Shown: one piece after another, positions 37,641 through 48,420 of the stretch
Position numbering within the stretch: the stretch's first letter is position 1
Layout: every line of letters starts with the position of its first letter
The notes under the pieces: generated by a model
Told to the model about the DNA's origin: nothing
Seen by the model: the letters and a program-made list of their open reading frames with translations, nothing else
The model's database searches: none
From: Mermis nigrescens
Taxonomy: Eukaryota; Nematoda; Enoplea; Mermithida; Mermithidae
Length of the DNA stretch: 64,000 nt
Assembly: GCA_036768485.1 (NCBI GenBank)
Contig: JAVLUZ010000208.1
Span: 969,070-1,033,069, forward strand
Reading direction: 5' to 3'
Program-made: the position numbers and the translations under genes

Positions 37641-37966
37641 ACGGGTGGCCCCTTCAGCGCCTCCGTGCTTAAGCATAGCACATGCTTAAGCATAGAGACT
37701 CCATTTGGACCACGCACGCTCTTAGTACACTTGCACTGAGCCACTTGAGTCGCCGAATTTTCGGCCATACTACTACACATAGGCGTGAAGCGCCCAACTA
37801 TTCACAGTCGGTTATCCAGGACGGGCGGAGCCAATTAATTTTAATTTGCATAAGTAGCTAGCAGCCTCCCCCATGCTACTGTTCTAATTTTAGTTCATAT
37901 CATCAACTCACTGCACGTTGGAGCATTGGCACGCTGTTCTATTTTTGCATGTTTTTCGAACTTCGA

Positions 37967-38152
37967 GACATGTAGGTTCTACAGCTTATGAGACAAAACT
38001 TATGTTATTCATTCTCATCTTATTTATAGTTCATGGGTGCTTAGCCATTTTATCCTATGTGTGCAATCATTATATTTCTTGTACATTCATGTAGGTTCTG
38101 CAGCTTATGAGACAAAACTTGTTATTCATTCTCATCTTATTTATAGCTCATG
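37967..38152. repeat. direct duplication of ~62 bp
   Basis: CATGTAGGTTCTACAGCTTATGAGACAAAACTT...CTCATCTTATTTATAG occurs at ~37968 and again at ~38088. Confidence 0.85.
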
Positions 38153-38224
38153 TGGTGTGAGTGAGTAGGGTATACGGTTGAAAAGTAATTTATTAATTTC
38201 TACTCTTTTTCCAGAAAAAAAATT

Positions 38225-38268
38225 GAAAAATAAATAAATAAATAAAAATAAATAAATAAATAAAAATA
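38225..38268. repeat. (AAAT)n microsatellite
   Basis: About 10 AAAT units, complementary to the other ATTT arrays. Confidence 0.9.
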
Positions 38269-38539
38269 AGCATCGAATTTGGACATCAGGCTATACAACA
38301 ATAATACAACACCTTAATTAATCAAAATCAGAAAAAAACAAGCCAAATAAAAATTTACAGAGAATTAGCCAGGCAGCACAACATATAGCAAGTGCTCAAT
38401 ACAAATTTCTACAACACAACGCATTAGTACGACGCATAAAACATCATAAAACGGGTTAAACGCTTAAACGTAGAAACTCTGCCCTTGTAGGCGCGAAGCA
38501 CCAAATTTCGGGTAAAAATTCTTTAGAATAGTGTACTGA

Positions 38540-39172
38540 TTATATTCTGAGCATTTTTATCCGATTTGGATAGTCTAGCAGAGCACTGCTAGACTCTTCA
38601 ACAGATGTGACAACTTCATTATTGTCTTCTCGTTTCATCTGCTCATCCTCAAATAGATCGGCATTTTTGCGAATCAATTTTTTAAACATGTATTTTCGAC
38701 TGGCCCAAGCTGTCTCATTAGCTTCCTTTTTTCCAAATTTTAATTCATACCGGTAAAAATTATTAGCGTTTTCTATTTCTTCCCTTAATTCGCTTTCATT
38801 TAGAGCATCTAGGAGTGAGTCATAAAAATCATAGAGAATATGGATTTTATCAACAAAACTGCTGTAAAATGGCTCGGTTTGGAGGTCTTGTATACTGTTC
38901 GGAAAATCTTCAAAATCTGAAAGCACGGATTTTACTAAAAAGCGCCAAAACGGGTTAGTCCAACCACTTTCGATTACAGTCTCATTTGAGCTGCTTTCAG
39001 AATCTGAAGAATTTCCATTGTTACTGCCTTCACTACTATCATCATCTGTCATTTGTTCAGACTCTGATGTATCATTCCTCTTTTGTGATATCCCATGCAT
39101 GAGGTATTTGTGTCTTTTTAAAGTAAAATTATTAAGTAATTGCTTACCGCAGATTTCACAGATTTTATTCAT
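38540..39172 (-). CDS. C2H2 zinc-finger protein, probably transposon-derived
   Basis: A 210-residue intronless frame, the longest non-repetitive ORF here. Residues ~4-26 form one C2H2 finger (CEICGKQLLNNFTLKRH...H). Next come a Ser/Asp/Glu-rich acidic stretch (~35-68), a GWTNPFWRFLVKSVLSDFED motif, and helical charged sequence with KKEANETAWASRKYMFKKLI. Finger plus acid stretch plus an NPFW/AWxxRKxxFK-like region resembles a family repeatedly seen in invertebrate genomes next to mobile DNA; this is recall. Single exon, between repeats and just outside the fold-back element at 39768, fits a mobile-element passenger. The role may be DNA binding. Confidence 0.55.
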   Translation of the reverse strand: MNKICEICGKQLLNNFTLKRHKYLMHGISQKRNDTSESEQMTDDDSSEGSNNGNSSDSESSSNETVIESGWTNPFWRFLVKSVLSDFEDFPNSIQDLQTEPFYSSFVDKIHILYDFYDSLLDALNESELREEIENANNFYRYELKFGKKEANETAWASRKYMFKKLIRKNADLFEDEQMKREDNNEVVTSVEESSSALLDYPNRIKMLRI

Positions 39173-39534
39173 TTTGTCAACTATTCAAGATGTGGCATTC
39201 CTTAAATAAACTTTATTGCACATGTGATTCGCGTTTACATCACATTCTTGACGTAGAAGCTCACATTCTTCACAATATTGGTCACTACCGTCACTTCATT
39301 CAATTCTATAGCCTAGCATGCATTTTCTTCATATGCATAACGTTAAGCCTGGTTCTGAAGTGAAAATTATCGCTGACAAAGTGCTCCAATTTTTGACAAT
39401 ATCTCCAAGAATCTCAATTTTGTCGGTAATATCGTCAATACAACCTCACGCAGAAAGGTGGTTTGCTAGTCAGTTGTTAGCTGATGCAACTACAAATAGG
39501 TGATTTTTATGAAACGCGCCCAATTTTCAGAGGA

Positions 39535-39611
39535 ATGTGACGATGTGATGGTTTTTGTGCAGAATGTGAGGTCTCACATTCTGCACAAAAACCATCACAT
39601 CGTCACATTCG
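39535..39611. repeat. 38-bp perfect inverted repeat with partial third copy
   Basis: GAATGTGACGATGTGATGG... followed after 2 bases by its exact reverse complement ending ...CATCACATCGTCACATTC. A further direct copy of the left arm, with flanking GCGCCCAATTTTCAGAG, lies at ~39679-39734. Confidence 0.85.
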
Positions 39612-40067
39612 TCCGAAAATGTATACCAGGAGGTTCATACCTTCTCGCCCTTGGCGACTGATAAGTTAAAAGCAAATGCGCCCAATTTTCAGAGGAATGT
39701 GACGATGTGATGCTTTTTGTGCAGAATGTGAGGTGCACAATTTGGAATGTGAGATTTTTCTGCAAAATTTCATATGTTGATTAATATTTTCCAGAATAAT
39801 TAACATTTTTCGATGCAGTTTTTTTTAAATTACAGAAGATTGAATGGGCTTTACAAAAAGTATAGAAAGTTTGTTTACCGAATCATCCCATGGAATACAG
39901 CAGTCAATAAAAGTCAAAAATATGAATTTTTGCACTTGCAACATTTTTACTTTTTTAGCCATAAGTCCAGAGTGGTCATACAGAATCGAACCTTATTTCG
40001 CCACAATATGTGCCACCTATGTACCCGTTTCTGTGTGAAAAATGTAGGATATGTGATGGATAGTTAT

Positions 40068-40860
40068 TGACCACTTTCGACAAACGTGAAATTAACTCAT
40101 GTGTTCAAATGTTAAAAATGATGCATTGTTCTATGAAAAATTTAATGTTTCGGTCTATAACTACAGAACTGTAAAATATTGTGCGACTGCATTATACCAT
40201 AGCTTGTACATCTAAGTGCTTGCAGAAGATCATGCGTATACCTTAACTGGTCGTTGACCATTTCTGACAAACGGTAATTGAACTCAATTGGTCAAAGTCG
40301 AAAAAATCATACGTGTGGTACAAATAACTTTCCTCTTGGAGCTGTAATTCGGAAAATAAAACTCATCATGTGGCCACATTACACTACAATTTGCACTATC
40401 TATTTGCCTAATTATGTGCAAAAATCTATCCATATTTTTTTAATATTTATTGACCATTTGTAGACAACGTAAACTTAGCTCCATTGGTCAAAATCAAAAA
40501 GTCACACATTGGTGCTTCAAAAATTTTTCTTTCGGCTCTGTAACTCAAGAATTAGGACACATCTTTTAACCGCATTACACCACAGTCTCTACCATATATG
40601 TCCATAATTGTACACGAGAAATCATCTGCATATGTTACGTACTTATCTATCAGCCATATTTCACAAGTGTGAACTTAGCATAATGGGTCAAAGAGAAAAA
40701 GTGCATGCTTTTGTTTCAGATAATTTTATTTTCTATTTCTAACGAGAAGTAAAATCTATCTGGTGACAATACTACGCCACGGTTCGCACTATCTATTTGC
40801 CTAATTGCATGCAAAAAATTCATACATATATGTTGGATTATATTTATTTATTATTTTTAC
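40068..40860. repeat. tandem ~195-bp subrepeats in the fold-back arm
   Basis: Units start near 40068, 40254, 40450, 40651 and 40850. Each reads (T)TGACCATTT..GACAAACGT..ACTTA.CTC.ATTGGTCAAA, a middle CTGTAACTC/GAATTAGGACAC block, then ATTACACCACA...TGCCTAATTGTG. The same series occurs inverted in the right arm and in both arms of copy 2. Confidence 0.8.
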
Positions 40861-40907
40861 CTGTAGAAAATCTTAACATCAAGGAATATGTTTTATATCG
40901 TCAAAAT

Positions 40908-41568
40908 TCAATTGTCAAAACATTCTGAATGAATCATTGTATCTTCAACATCATCTGCCTCATCGTCTAGATTTGGTTTGGTTGGAAAGATCTTCTAAGG
41001 TCATCTTCATCAGTTTCAATTGGGACAATTGCTTTTCTTTTCGTGCTTCCCGCGACCAAATCCTGCAATTTGCTGCCATGATAAAGACTCAGATTGCTTG
41101 AATTGGGGCAATCTTCGCATTTCAGTTGCAGTCTCCTTGGATCGCACTTCCTTCGAGTCTTAATCCCATCATCAAATTTTTTAAGCAAATATTGGCGCTG
41201 GCTTTCTGTGAATGCTTTACAAGATCTTTTTTGCCTTAAAGCCCAAGGTAATCTTTTGGATTGAATCATCATCTGCATACATCTCCCAGAATTGCTGCAA
41301 AACTTCATTTAGACTTGGAAGCCGAGGCATTAGCTGCCGATTTTCTATTTGTTTCTTGTAACGTTGTAATAGCTGCATCACGCAATGTCAGTCGCTCAGG
41401 CTGAAACTGGTGATTTGCTAACTCCATGTGATTTTCAAGGGATCGATGTCTTTGAAATGATTTCACGCAACCAGGAACAGTACAAGTAAACAGTTGCAAA
41501 GATTTTGCTGGGCTGTCTTCTTCTGGTAGAACTGGCAATAATGTTGCTGTTGACTGGTCCCTTGTCAT
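40908..41568 (-). pseudogene. broken copy of the fold-back element's finger/HTH gene
   Basis: Starts MTRDQSTATLLPVLPEED in the centre, with an intact C2H2 finger (CTVPGCVKSFQRHRSLENH...H). An extra T near 41363 (ACGTTACAAG versus ACGTACAAG in copy 2) shifts the frame just after RDAAITT. The C-terminal part in the left arm (WALRQKRSCKAF, RQYLLKKFDDGIKTRRKCDP) has at least one more shift after CDPR. Confidence 0.75.
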
Positions 41569-41599
41569 GGGCTCTTCTAGGATGAAGAAACAAGAAACA

Positions 41600-42049
41600 A
41601 ATAGAAAATCGGCAGCTAATGCCTCGGCTCCCAAGTCTAAATGAAGTTTTGCAGCAATTCTGGGAAATAATGCAGATGATGATTCAATCCAAAGATTACC
41701 AACTGGCTGGGCTTTAAGGCAAAAAAGATCTTGTAAAGCATTCACAGAAAACCAGCGCCAATATTTGCTTAAAAAATTTGATGATGGGATTAAGACTCGA
41801 AGAAAGTGCGATCCAAGGGAGACTGCGACTGGAATGCGAAGATTGCCTAATTCAAGCAATCTGAGTTTTTATCATGGCAGCAAATTGCAGGATTTTGGTC
41901 GCGGGAAGCACGAAAAGAGAAGCAATTGTCCCAACTGAAACTGATGAAGATGACTGCTTAGAAGATTTTTTCCAACCAGACCCAAATCTAGATGATGAGG
42001 CAGATGACGTTGAAGACACATTGATTCATTCAGAATGTTTTGACAATTG
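41600..42049 (+). pseudogene. orphan C-terminal half in the right arm, copy 1
   Basis: Mirror copy of the same HTH half with no N-terminal part, carried only because the arm is palindromic. It contains several small indels relative to 50413-50876. Confidence 0.7.
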
Positions 42050-43314
42050 AATTTTGATGATATAAAACATATTCCTTTATATAGTAGGAGTGTTTCTACA
42101 CGGCTAAAAATAACTAAATTGAAATATAATCCAAGATATATGTATGATTTTATTGCATGCAATCTAGGCAAATAGATAGTGCGATACCGTGGCGTAGTAT
42201 GGTCGCATCAAGATAGATTTTACTTCTCGTTAGAAATAGAAAATAAAATTATTTGAAACAAAAGCATGCATTTTTCACTTGACCAATTGGTTAAGTTCAC
42301 ACTTGTGAAATATGGCTGATAGATGAGTACGTAGATTATGCAGATGATTTTTTTGTGTACAATTAGGGACATATATGGTAGAGACTGTGGTGTAATGCGC
42401 TTAAAAATGTGTCCTAATTCTTGAGTTACAGAGCCGAAAGAAAATTTTTTTGGAGCACCAATGTGTGACTTTTTGATTTTGATTAATGGAGCTAAGTTTA
42501 CGTTGTCCACAAATGGTCAATAAATATCAAACATATATGGATGGATTTTTGCATATAATTAGGCAAATAGATAGTGCAAATTGTGGCGTAATGTGGCCAC
42601 AAGATGAATTTTATTTTCCGGATGACAGCTCCAAAAGGAAAGTTATTTGTACCACACATGTATGATTTTTTCGACTTTGACCAATTGAGTTCAATTACCG
42701 TTTGTCAGAAGTGGTCAACAACCAGTTATGGTACACGCATGATCTTTTGCAAGCACTTAGGCACATAGATGGTACAAGCTGTGGTATGATGCAGTCGCAC
42801 AATGTTTTACAGTTCTGGAGTTATAGATCGAAACGTTAATTTTTTATAGCACAAATGTATCATTTTTGAAATTTGAGCACATGAGTTAATTTCACGTTTG
42901 TCAAGAGTGGTCAATAACTATCCATCACATACCCTATATTTTTTACACAGAAATGGGTACATAGTTGGCACATATTGTGGTGAAATAAGCTTCGATTCCG
43001 TATGATTACTCTGGACTTATGGCTAAAAAAGTAAAAATGTTGCAAGTGCAAAAATTCATATTTTTGACGTTTATTGACTGCTGTATCCCGTGGGATGATC
43101 CGGTAAACAAACTTTTTATACTTTTTGTAAAGCCCATTTGATCTTCTGTAATCTAAAAAAACTGCATTGAAAAATGTTAATTATTCTGGAAAATATTAAT
43201 CAACATATGAAATTCGGCACATATTCTGATTTTTCACACTTTACACCCCTATAAGTCAGCAAAAAATTATTTTTGTGTAAAACGGTTCTCAGATTCGGAA
43301 TCAGCGTAAAAATT

Positions 43315-43534
43315 TTCGTAAGAATCCAGTGGATCTTTCGGTTATATTGGCGACAAAAACACAATGGATACAAGGAATGATCAACTAGAAAACAACGTCA
43401 CTAAATTCAATCGCTCCGTCCGTTCGCCACGACGATCTCTTTAATTATGCGAAAAAATTACAGTAACAAGATGGAAGAAGCTTGCCGATGAATTTTTGAT
43501 ATAAAAAAGTTATATTTTGATATTTTTTGTTAAA
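43315..43534. other. flank of fold-back copy 1
   Basis: No recognised feature. Confidence 0.3.
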
Positions 43535-43786
43535 TTATATTATTGTCGAATAGAAATTGATAATAAGTTGGAAATAATAATAGTCTGTCCACCACATGTA
43601 TGCATGTACTGTTACAGTAACTAATTTATTGTAAAGCACCTGCAATATATGCAGCGCCAGATTGGCCGCAGAGGGTCGCATGCCTTGCAATAAGCGATCT
43701 GTTCGCTTAGCCAAGGCGCCCAAAACTGCTGTGATAACAGTAGGGTGCTCAATTGACATGCACGGTCTCGACTTTTGAGCCTGCAA
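43535..43786 (-). pseudogene. possible 3' end of a LINE-type retroelement ORF
   Basis: The minus-strand frame contains PTVITAVLGALAKRTDRLLQ, then NLALHILQVL. This resembles the V-I-P-V-V-x-G-A-L-G region followed by a Leu-rich helix at the C-terminus of many LINE reverse transcriptase ORFs. Upstream sequence would run into the assembly gap at 43860. Similarity is by eye only; decayed or partial. Confidence 0.35.
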
Positions 43787-43859
43787 CAGGAGTGCAAGGG
43801 ATCACCCCTTACATTTGCTAGAGATCTTAAATCAGCTTATTTTGACATCTACCTGCATA

Positions 43860-43959
43860 NNNNNNNNNNNNNNNNNNNNNNNNNNNNNNNNNNNNNNNNN
43901 NNNNNNNNNNNNNNNNNNNNNNNNNNNNNNNNNNNNNNNNNNNNNNNNNNNNNNNNNNN
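43860..43959. other. assembly gap (100 N)
   Basis: Exactly 100 N, the usual placeholder for a gap of unknown size. 5' exons of cathepsin copy 1 could be missing here. Confidence 0.99.
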
Positions 43960-44251
43960 ACCTCTAAAATTGGATAAAAATTTTTAACAAATTTTATTTT
44001 TTGTTTTAAAACCTCTATTTTTCGAATTTTTTTCCATATTATTCTTTTCCAAATTTTTTACATTCCTTTGTTTTTCACAAAGTCGGAACATTTTTATACG
44101 CATTCATCTGTACAAACTCTTCCCCATACCTCCCGCTGCCTCACATTCCTTACAATTTTCGTATCAGTTCCAGAATATTGGACCGTATTGCATACTTTTT
44201 CTTATATTCATATTTTTTATATTTTCTTGCAAACTATGTCATTTTTCAAAG

Positions 44252-46314
44252 GTGTATATTATGATTCTCGTTGCAAAATCAGTCGACCTTAACCATGCAG
44301 TGTTAGTCGTCGGATTCGGAACAACGAATGATGGCCAGGATTACTGGTTAATTAAAAATAGGTAAATAAGACTCACATAAGCATGTACGTTCGTTCTTGG
44401 TCTAAAACTTATTTCAAAATGCGATTTTCGTTATATTCGACTAAAAAATATTTTGGTACCATACGTGGCCCTAGGGTTTAACCCCGTAGAATGGCTGCCA
44501 ACTAATACCCTACATGACAGCAAAAAAAATCCGGGGGGAATCGACAAAATTGCTGAAATTGTCACAAATGATACTAAAATAGGATTATAGGGAAGAGTCT
44601 CTAGTAATCTGCGAAGGTTTTAACTTTTGTGCGGCGTTCATACCTCCAGCCTACCCCCCACGCATATATGTGCTGCTGACTCCGCAAATGCCTGCTGAAA
44701 TGCTGACCCCTTAACTTGCTGATTTTCCGAAAAAATCGTAGAAAGTGTGCTTTTTAAAACGTTTTAAGCTGCATTTGCGCGCAACAAAATTCCATTTTTT
44801 TAAATTAAAATAATTCACTCAATTTTTTTAAATTTTTCAAACTTTTTTATTTTCTAGGAAGAACGAGCATTGTCTAAAACGTCGGAAAACGGTGATTTTA
44901 AAGTAAAGTTTCGGCTTTTAAGCCCAGAAAAGACACTTCTTAAAAATTTTCTGAGGCTGACTCCCTCCCCAAAATTGCCAGGTGTATATGTGCGCTTAAC
45001 CTTCATTTTGTCATTTTTATAATCGAGCTGTAGTATGTTTCCAAGTTGTTAAGACTTTTTACAGTAAGGCGATTCGAAAGCAGTAAAACCAGCCAATCAG
45101 CGTTAAGGTCTTCATCCCATTGGCTATCATCTACTGCACGTTATTTGGCTCATAAACCGTTTGTTTTGACACTCTGGGTCAGTTTTGCTCTTAGGAGCTA
45201 AGAGAGCGTAACCGGTAGCCGCGCGCAAAAAAATACCCTATTCACACGCGGAGTCGAACTCAGTATGTCTCTGCCTTTCTTTCTTTTCTTTCCTCTCTTT
45301 TCTTTTTATTCATTGTTTGCTTTTTTATTTATCTATTTATTTTTCTCTTCTCTCTATTTTCAACTCTTCTTTCTCGCTTCTTTCTCGTATTGATGACTTC
45401 CTACTATCGCTGTGAAGTGGGTGGTGATACCGATAGACCACTTGGAGAAGTGGTGGCGAAGTTTAGAATGTTATTTAGCTCATTGCACAATTAGCAAATC
45501 ACTTGGTTTGAGAAGCGGGTACTAAGAAACCGCTCTTTGCCGATTGGATGAATTGTTAATATTTTTGAATCACCATACTGTAATAAAAAGTCTCAAGAAT
45601 TTTAGAAACAGCCCATAAGCTTTTCGGGATAAATAAATTTTCACTGGCCGCTCAGCTACAGGGTCAGGAGGGTGACTTAACGAGTCCTCAGGAATTCAGT
45701 AAGTAACAGTATTTTCAACGTAGGGTCCCCAAGAGGCTAAATCAATTTATAATTTATAAATTTTTAGTCCATGAGGCATAGTATTTGGTCTGATTGAAGT
45801 ATTGGTGAAATTCGTTCTATTCCTTCAAATTTTTATTCTGCTCTACAGAATTCGTCGAGAAACGCTATTAATTGTCATTATTTTTGTCATCTCTCGAAAT
45901 ATCGGACTTCGAGGCTTCAGAATGAGGGCTAGATAAACGCCTGTTATTGATTGCTTACGATTATTTATCTATTACAAACTATGACGTGACGACCTGTCAA
46001 ACGTTGTATTTATCAAACATGATATATTTTTAATTAAAAAATTTTTTCTTAAATGTTAGCGTGCTTTAACAGAAGAAGCCTGCTTACATCTAATAGCATT
46101 TTATCAATTAATATTTTAATCAACAAGTGTATTATAATTTGTGTAAAATTCATTCCAATTACGGTTTGAATGGTACTTGGAGTATGCAAATATATCCTTG
46201 CTCGTTTATTGAACTGCTGTAGTAGCTCTCATGTCTGTCGATGTGCCTGTTTATTTATTTATTTATTTATTTATTTATTTTGCTATTTATTTATTTATTT
46301 ATTTATTTATTTAC

Positions 46315-46361
<47 letters not shown>

Positions 46362-46752
46362 TGTATTTATTTATTTATTTCTTATTTATTTATTTATGTA
46401 TTTTTATTTATTTATCTATTTATTCATTTATTTGTTTATTTATTTCATTTACTTACTTGTTTACTTATTTATTCAATAATTTATCAATTATCTTCATTTA
46501 CTTATTTATTATTCACTATATTTACTTGTGTATTTATTTATTTATTTATTTATTTGTTTGTTTAATCATTTATTTATTTACTTATTTATTTATTTATTCA
46601 TTGATTTATTCTATTTCTTCATTAATTTATTTATTCATTCAGTATATTTACTTATATTATTTATTTGTTTATTGTTTATTTATTTACTTACTTATTTAGT
46701 TATGTATTTTATTATTTATTTATTTATCTATTTATTTATTTATTTGTTTATG

Positions 46753-46787
<35 letters not shown>

Positions 46788-46798
46788 TTTGTTTATTG

Positions 46799-46849
<51 letters not shown>

Positions 46850-47272
46850 TGTATTTTTATTTGTTTATTTATTTATGTGTTTATTTATTTATTTATTTAC
46901 TTATTTATTTATATGTTCATTTATTCATGCATTTCCTCATTGATTAATTAATTATTCAGTATATATATTTATTTATTTATTTATTTGTTTGTTTATTTAT
47001 TTATTTATCCATTTACTTATTTAGTTATGTATTTTTATTTATTTATTTATTTATTTATTTCTTCATTATGAATTAGCTAGAGCACGGCTTTGATGAACGA
47101 AGCTCACTATTAATCTGTTAATCGTGATTTTACCTGTGCATCTGAAATAAAAATTTCGTCAATTGCTTTCAGCTGGAGCACGACATGGGGCGATGATGGA
47201 TATTTGAAATTGGCCCGTAATAAAGGCAATCACTGCGGTATAGCCACGCAGTGCTTTTTTCCTGTTATTTAG
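44252..47272 (+). CDS. cathepsin L-like cysteine protease, last two exons (5' part missing)
   Basis: Papain-family (C1A) protease; the family degrades proteins in lysosomes or outside the cell. Exon 44252-44361 enters in phase 1 and reads GVYYDSRCK, then VDLNHAVLVVGFG...DYWLIKN; exon 47173-47272 reads SWSTTWGDDGYLKLARNKGN, HCGIATQCFFPVI, stop. The catalytic His is codon 44294-44296 and the catalytic Asn 44357-44359; the intron splits the Ser codon just after it (AG/C), in phase 2. Frame breaks between CK and SVDL: one extra A at ~44278 in an AAAA run, a sequencing error or a true lesion. The exons with propeptide and catalytic Cys are not found between the gap and 44252 nor elsewhere on the + strand. 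AATAAA at 47390 is a suitable poly(A) signal. A second, broken copy lies at 60.2-63.9 kb. Confidence 0.85.
44362..46240. other. cathepsin copy 1 intron, 5' part
   Basis: C-rich repeat-like blocks near 44460-44990 (CTACCCCCCACGCATATATGTGC; CTCCCTCCCCAAAATTGCCAGG) may be a diverged family B/D mixture. The rest has no recognised feature. Confidence 0.4.
46245..47066. repeat. ~820-bp (ATTT)n array
   Basis: Almost pure TTTA/ATTT units with scattered G, C and TTTG/TTAC variants, inside the cathepsin intron, ending ~105 bases before the last exon. It opens long meaningless frames rich in YLFI on the + strand. Confidence 0.97.
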
Positions 47273-47389
47273 AAGATGAGGCCAAGATTCACTTTTGATA
47301 TCCGAATAGCTATATTTTTATAATCATACTGGAGTACGTATGTAGATATTTTAACTGAACGTGATATATACTTTTTGTGTCAATTCATC

Positions 47390-47395
47390 AATAAA
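47390..47395 (+). terminator. polyadenylation signal AATAAA
   Basis: 118 bases after the cathepsin stop codon at 47270-47272. Confidence 0.55.
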
Positions 47396-48420
47396 TCACG
47401 CTTTAGACTGAAAAATAGTCCTCTTTTCATTGTTTATTTACATGCATATGAATCGTAGGCATGTACTGCTTGAACCTGCTTACTAGCCATAATTTACTAG
47501 TAAATAAACATGTACAGCCTTAAATTGTGGTAGAGGTCAGTCAAAACTTTTTTCAAAACCCTTTCTTCGGGCATAAGAGCGATAGGTTCACGTTAAAACC
47601 ATTCTTCGACTTTTCTGATTAGCGATGCTCTGTCTTCGAGATCAAGAGCAAAAAAATGTTTTCAAAAACTGTGATATTCAAATTGAATCAAACAAAAATG
47701 AAAGTAAAAAAATGGCCGAAGTATGAAACTTTGAAGATTAAAAGTCGCTTACAATCGCAAAACAGCATAGGGCTCTGAAAAATATTAATTTAGGGGGTCA
47801 GCAGTAGCTATCTCTGCAGGTGTCAGCGGCTCTTTTTTGTGGTATCTTCAGTCACTTTCTTGTCGACCTGGATGCTATAATCTGCGAAATTTCATACCTG
47901 ATGTTACTATGATTTTTGCAGCGAAAATATAGCGTCTAGCACAGTTTATCCAGCTTTTTAGCAAAAATTATATAAAAAAGAAAGAACTTTGTCCAACCTC
48001 TTTTAGCTCCGCTTACATCGCTTTTAATGCTTCGAGGACTTTTATAGCCGTGAGAAATTTGCCTTTTTTGGCACAGTTCTAGTGGTATAATAGAAACTTT
48101 AAGACGAGAGACCATTGTTAGAACTACATATCTATAAAAACTGCAAGGATAAAGAAATGACTCCAAACTTCGCTGCTAGCGCCATCTGGCGTTTTCTTAC
48201 TTGCATACTGATAAACTTTGGTACTAATGCTTTTAAATACGATAGATGATCGAAATTCAATCGGCTTTCAGAAAAATAGTGCAAATAAGATAAACCTGCA
48301 GTTAGAGTGCAGGCAAATTCACTGGCACCTCATGCCTCCATTAAACTACGCTTATTTAAGAGTCAGTTTCTGTAAGGACCACCTTAACCTAACATAAGTA
48401 AAAAATTAATTTTTCCTAAT
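47396..48420. other. intergenic stretch
   Basis: No gene or known repeat recognised. The GCCATCTGGCG and TCAGCAGTAGC pieces look repeat-derived. Confidence 0.35.

Larger units (their letters stand above)
39768..43314 (-). mobile_element. long fold-back element, copy 1
   Basis: Left arm 39768-41362, unique centre 41363-41584, right arm 41585-43314. The arms are reverse complements: ATATGAATTTTTGCAC/GTGCAAAAATTCATAT, AATACAGCAGTCAATAAA/TTTATTGACTGCTGTAT, ATTTCATATGTTGATTAATA/TATTAATCAACATATGAAAT. The centre reads minus relative to copy 2, so the element is inserted in the opposite orientation. The left end lacks the outer ~120 bases present in copy 2. Each arm holds about five ~195-bp tandem subrepeats and the C-terminal half of a coding frame. 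Confidence 0.85.

Noticed and set aside
37330..37780. Minus-strand frames of 89 and 143 residues
   Set aside because: They cover a family B fragment and the 34-bp tandem units; composition is repeat-like and no gene signals are present.
41872..42510. Minus-strand frames of 99 and 96 residues
   Set aside because: Antisense to the fold-back arm and its subrepeats; corresponding frames in the other arms are closed.
46170..46947. Several overlapping + strand open frames up to 152 residues rich in Y, L, F and I
   Set aside because: They are translations of the ATTT microsatellite in successive frames, with no real amino-acid diversity.
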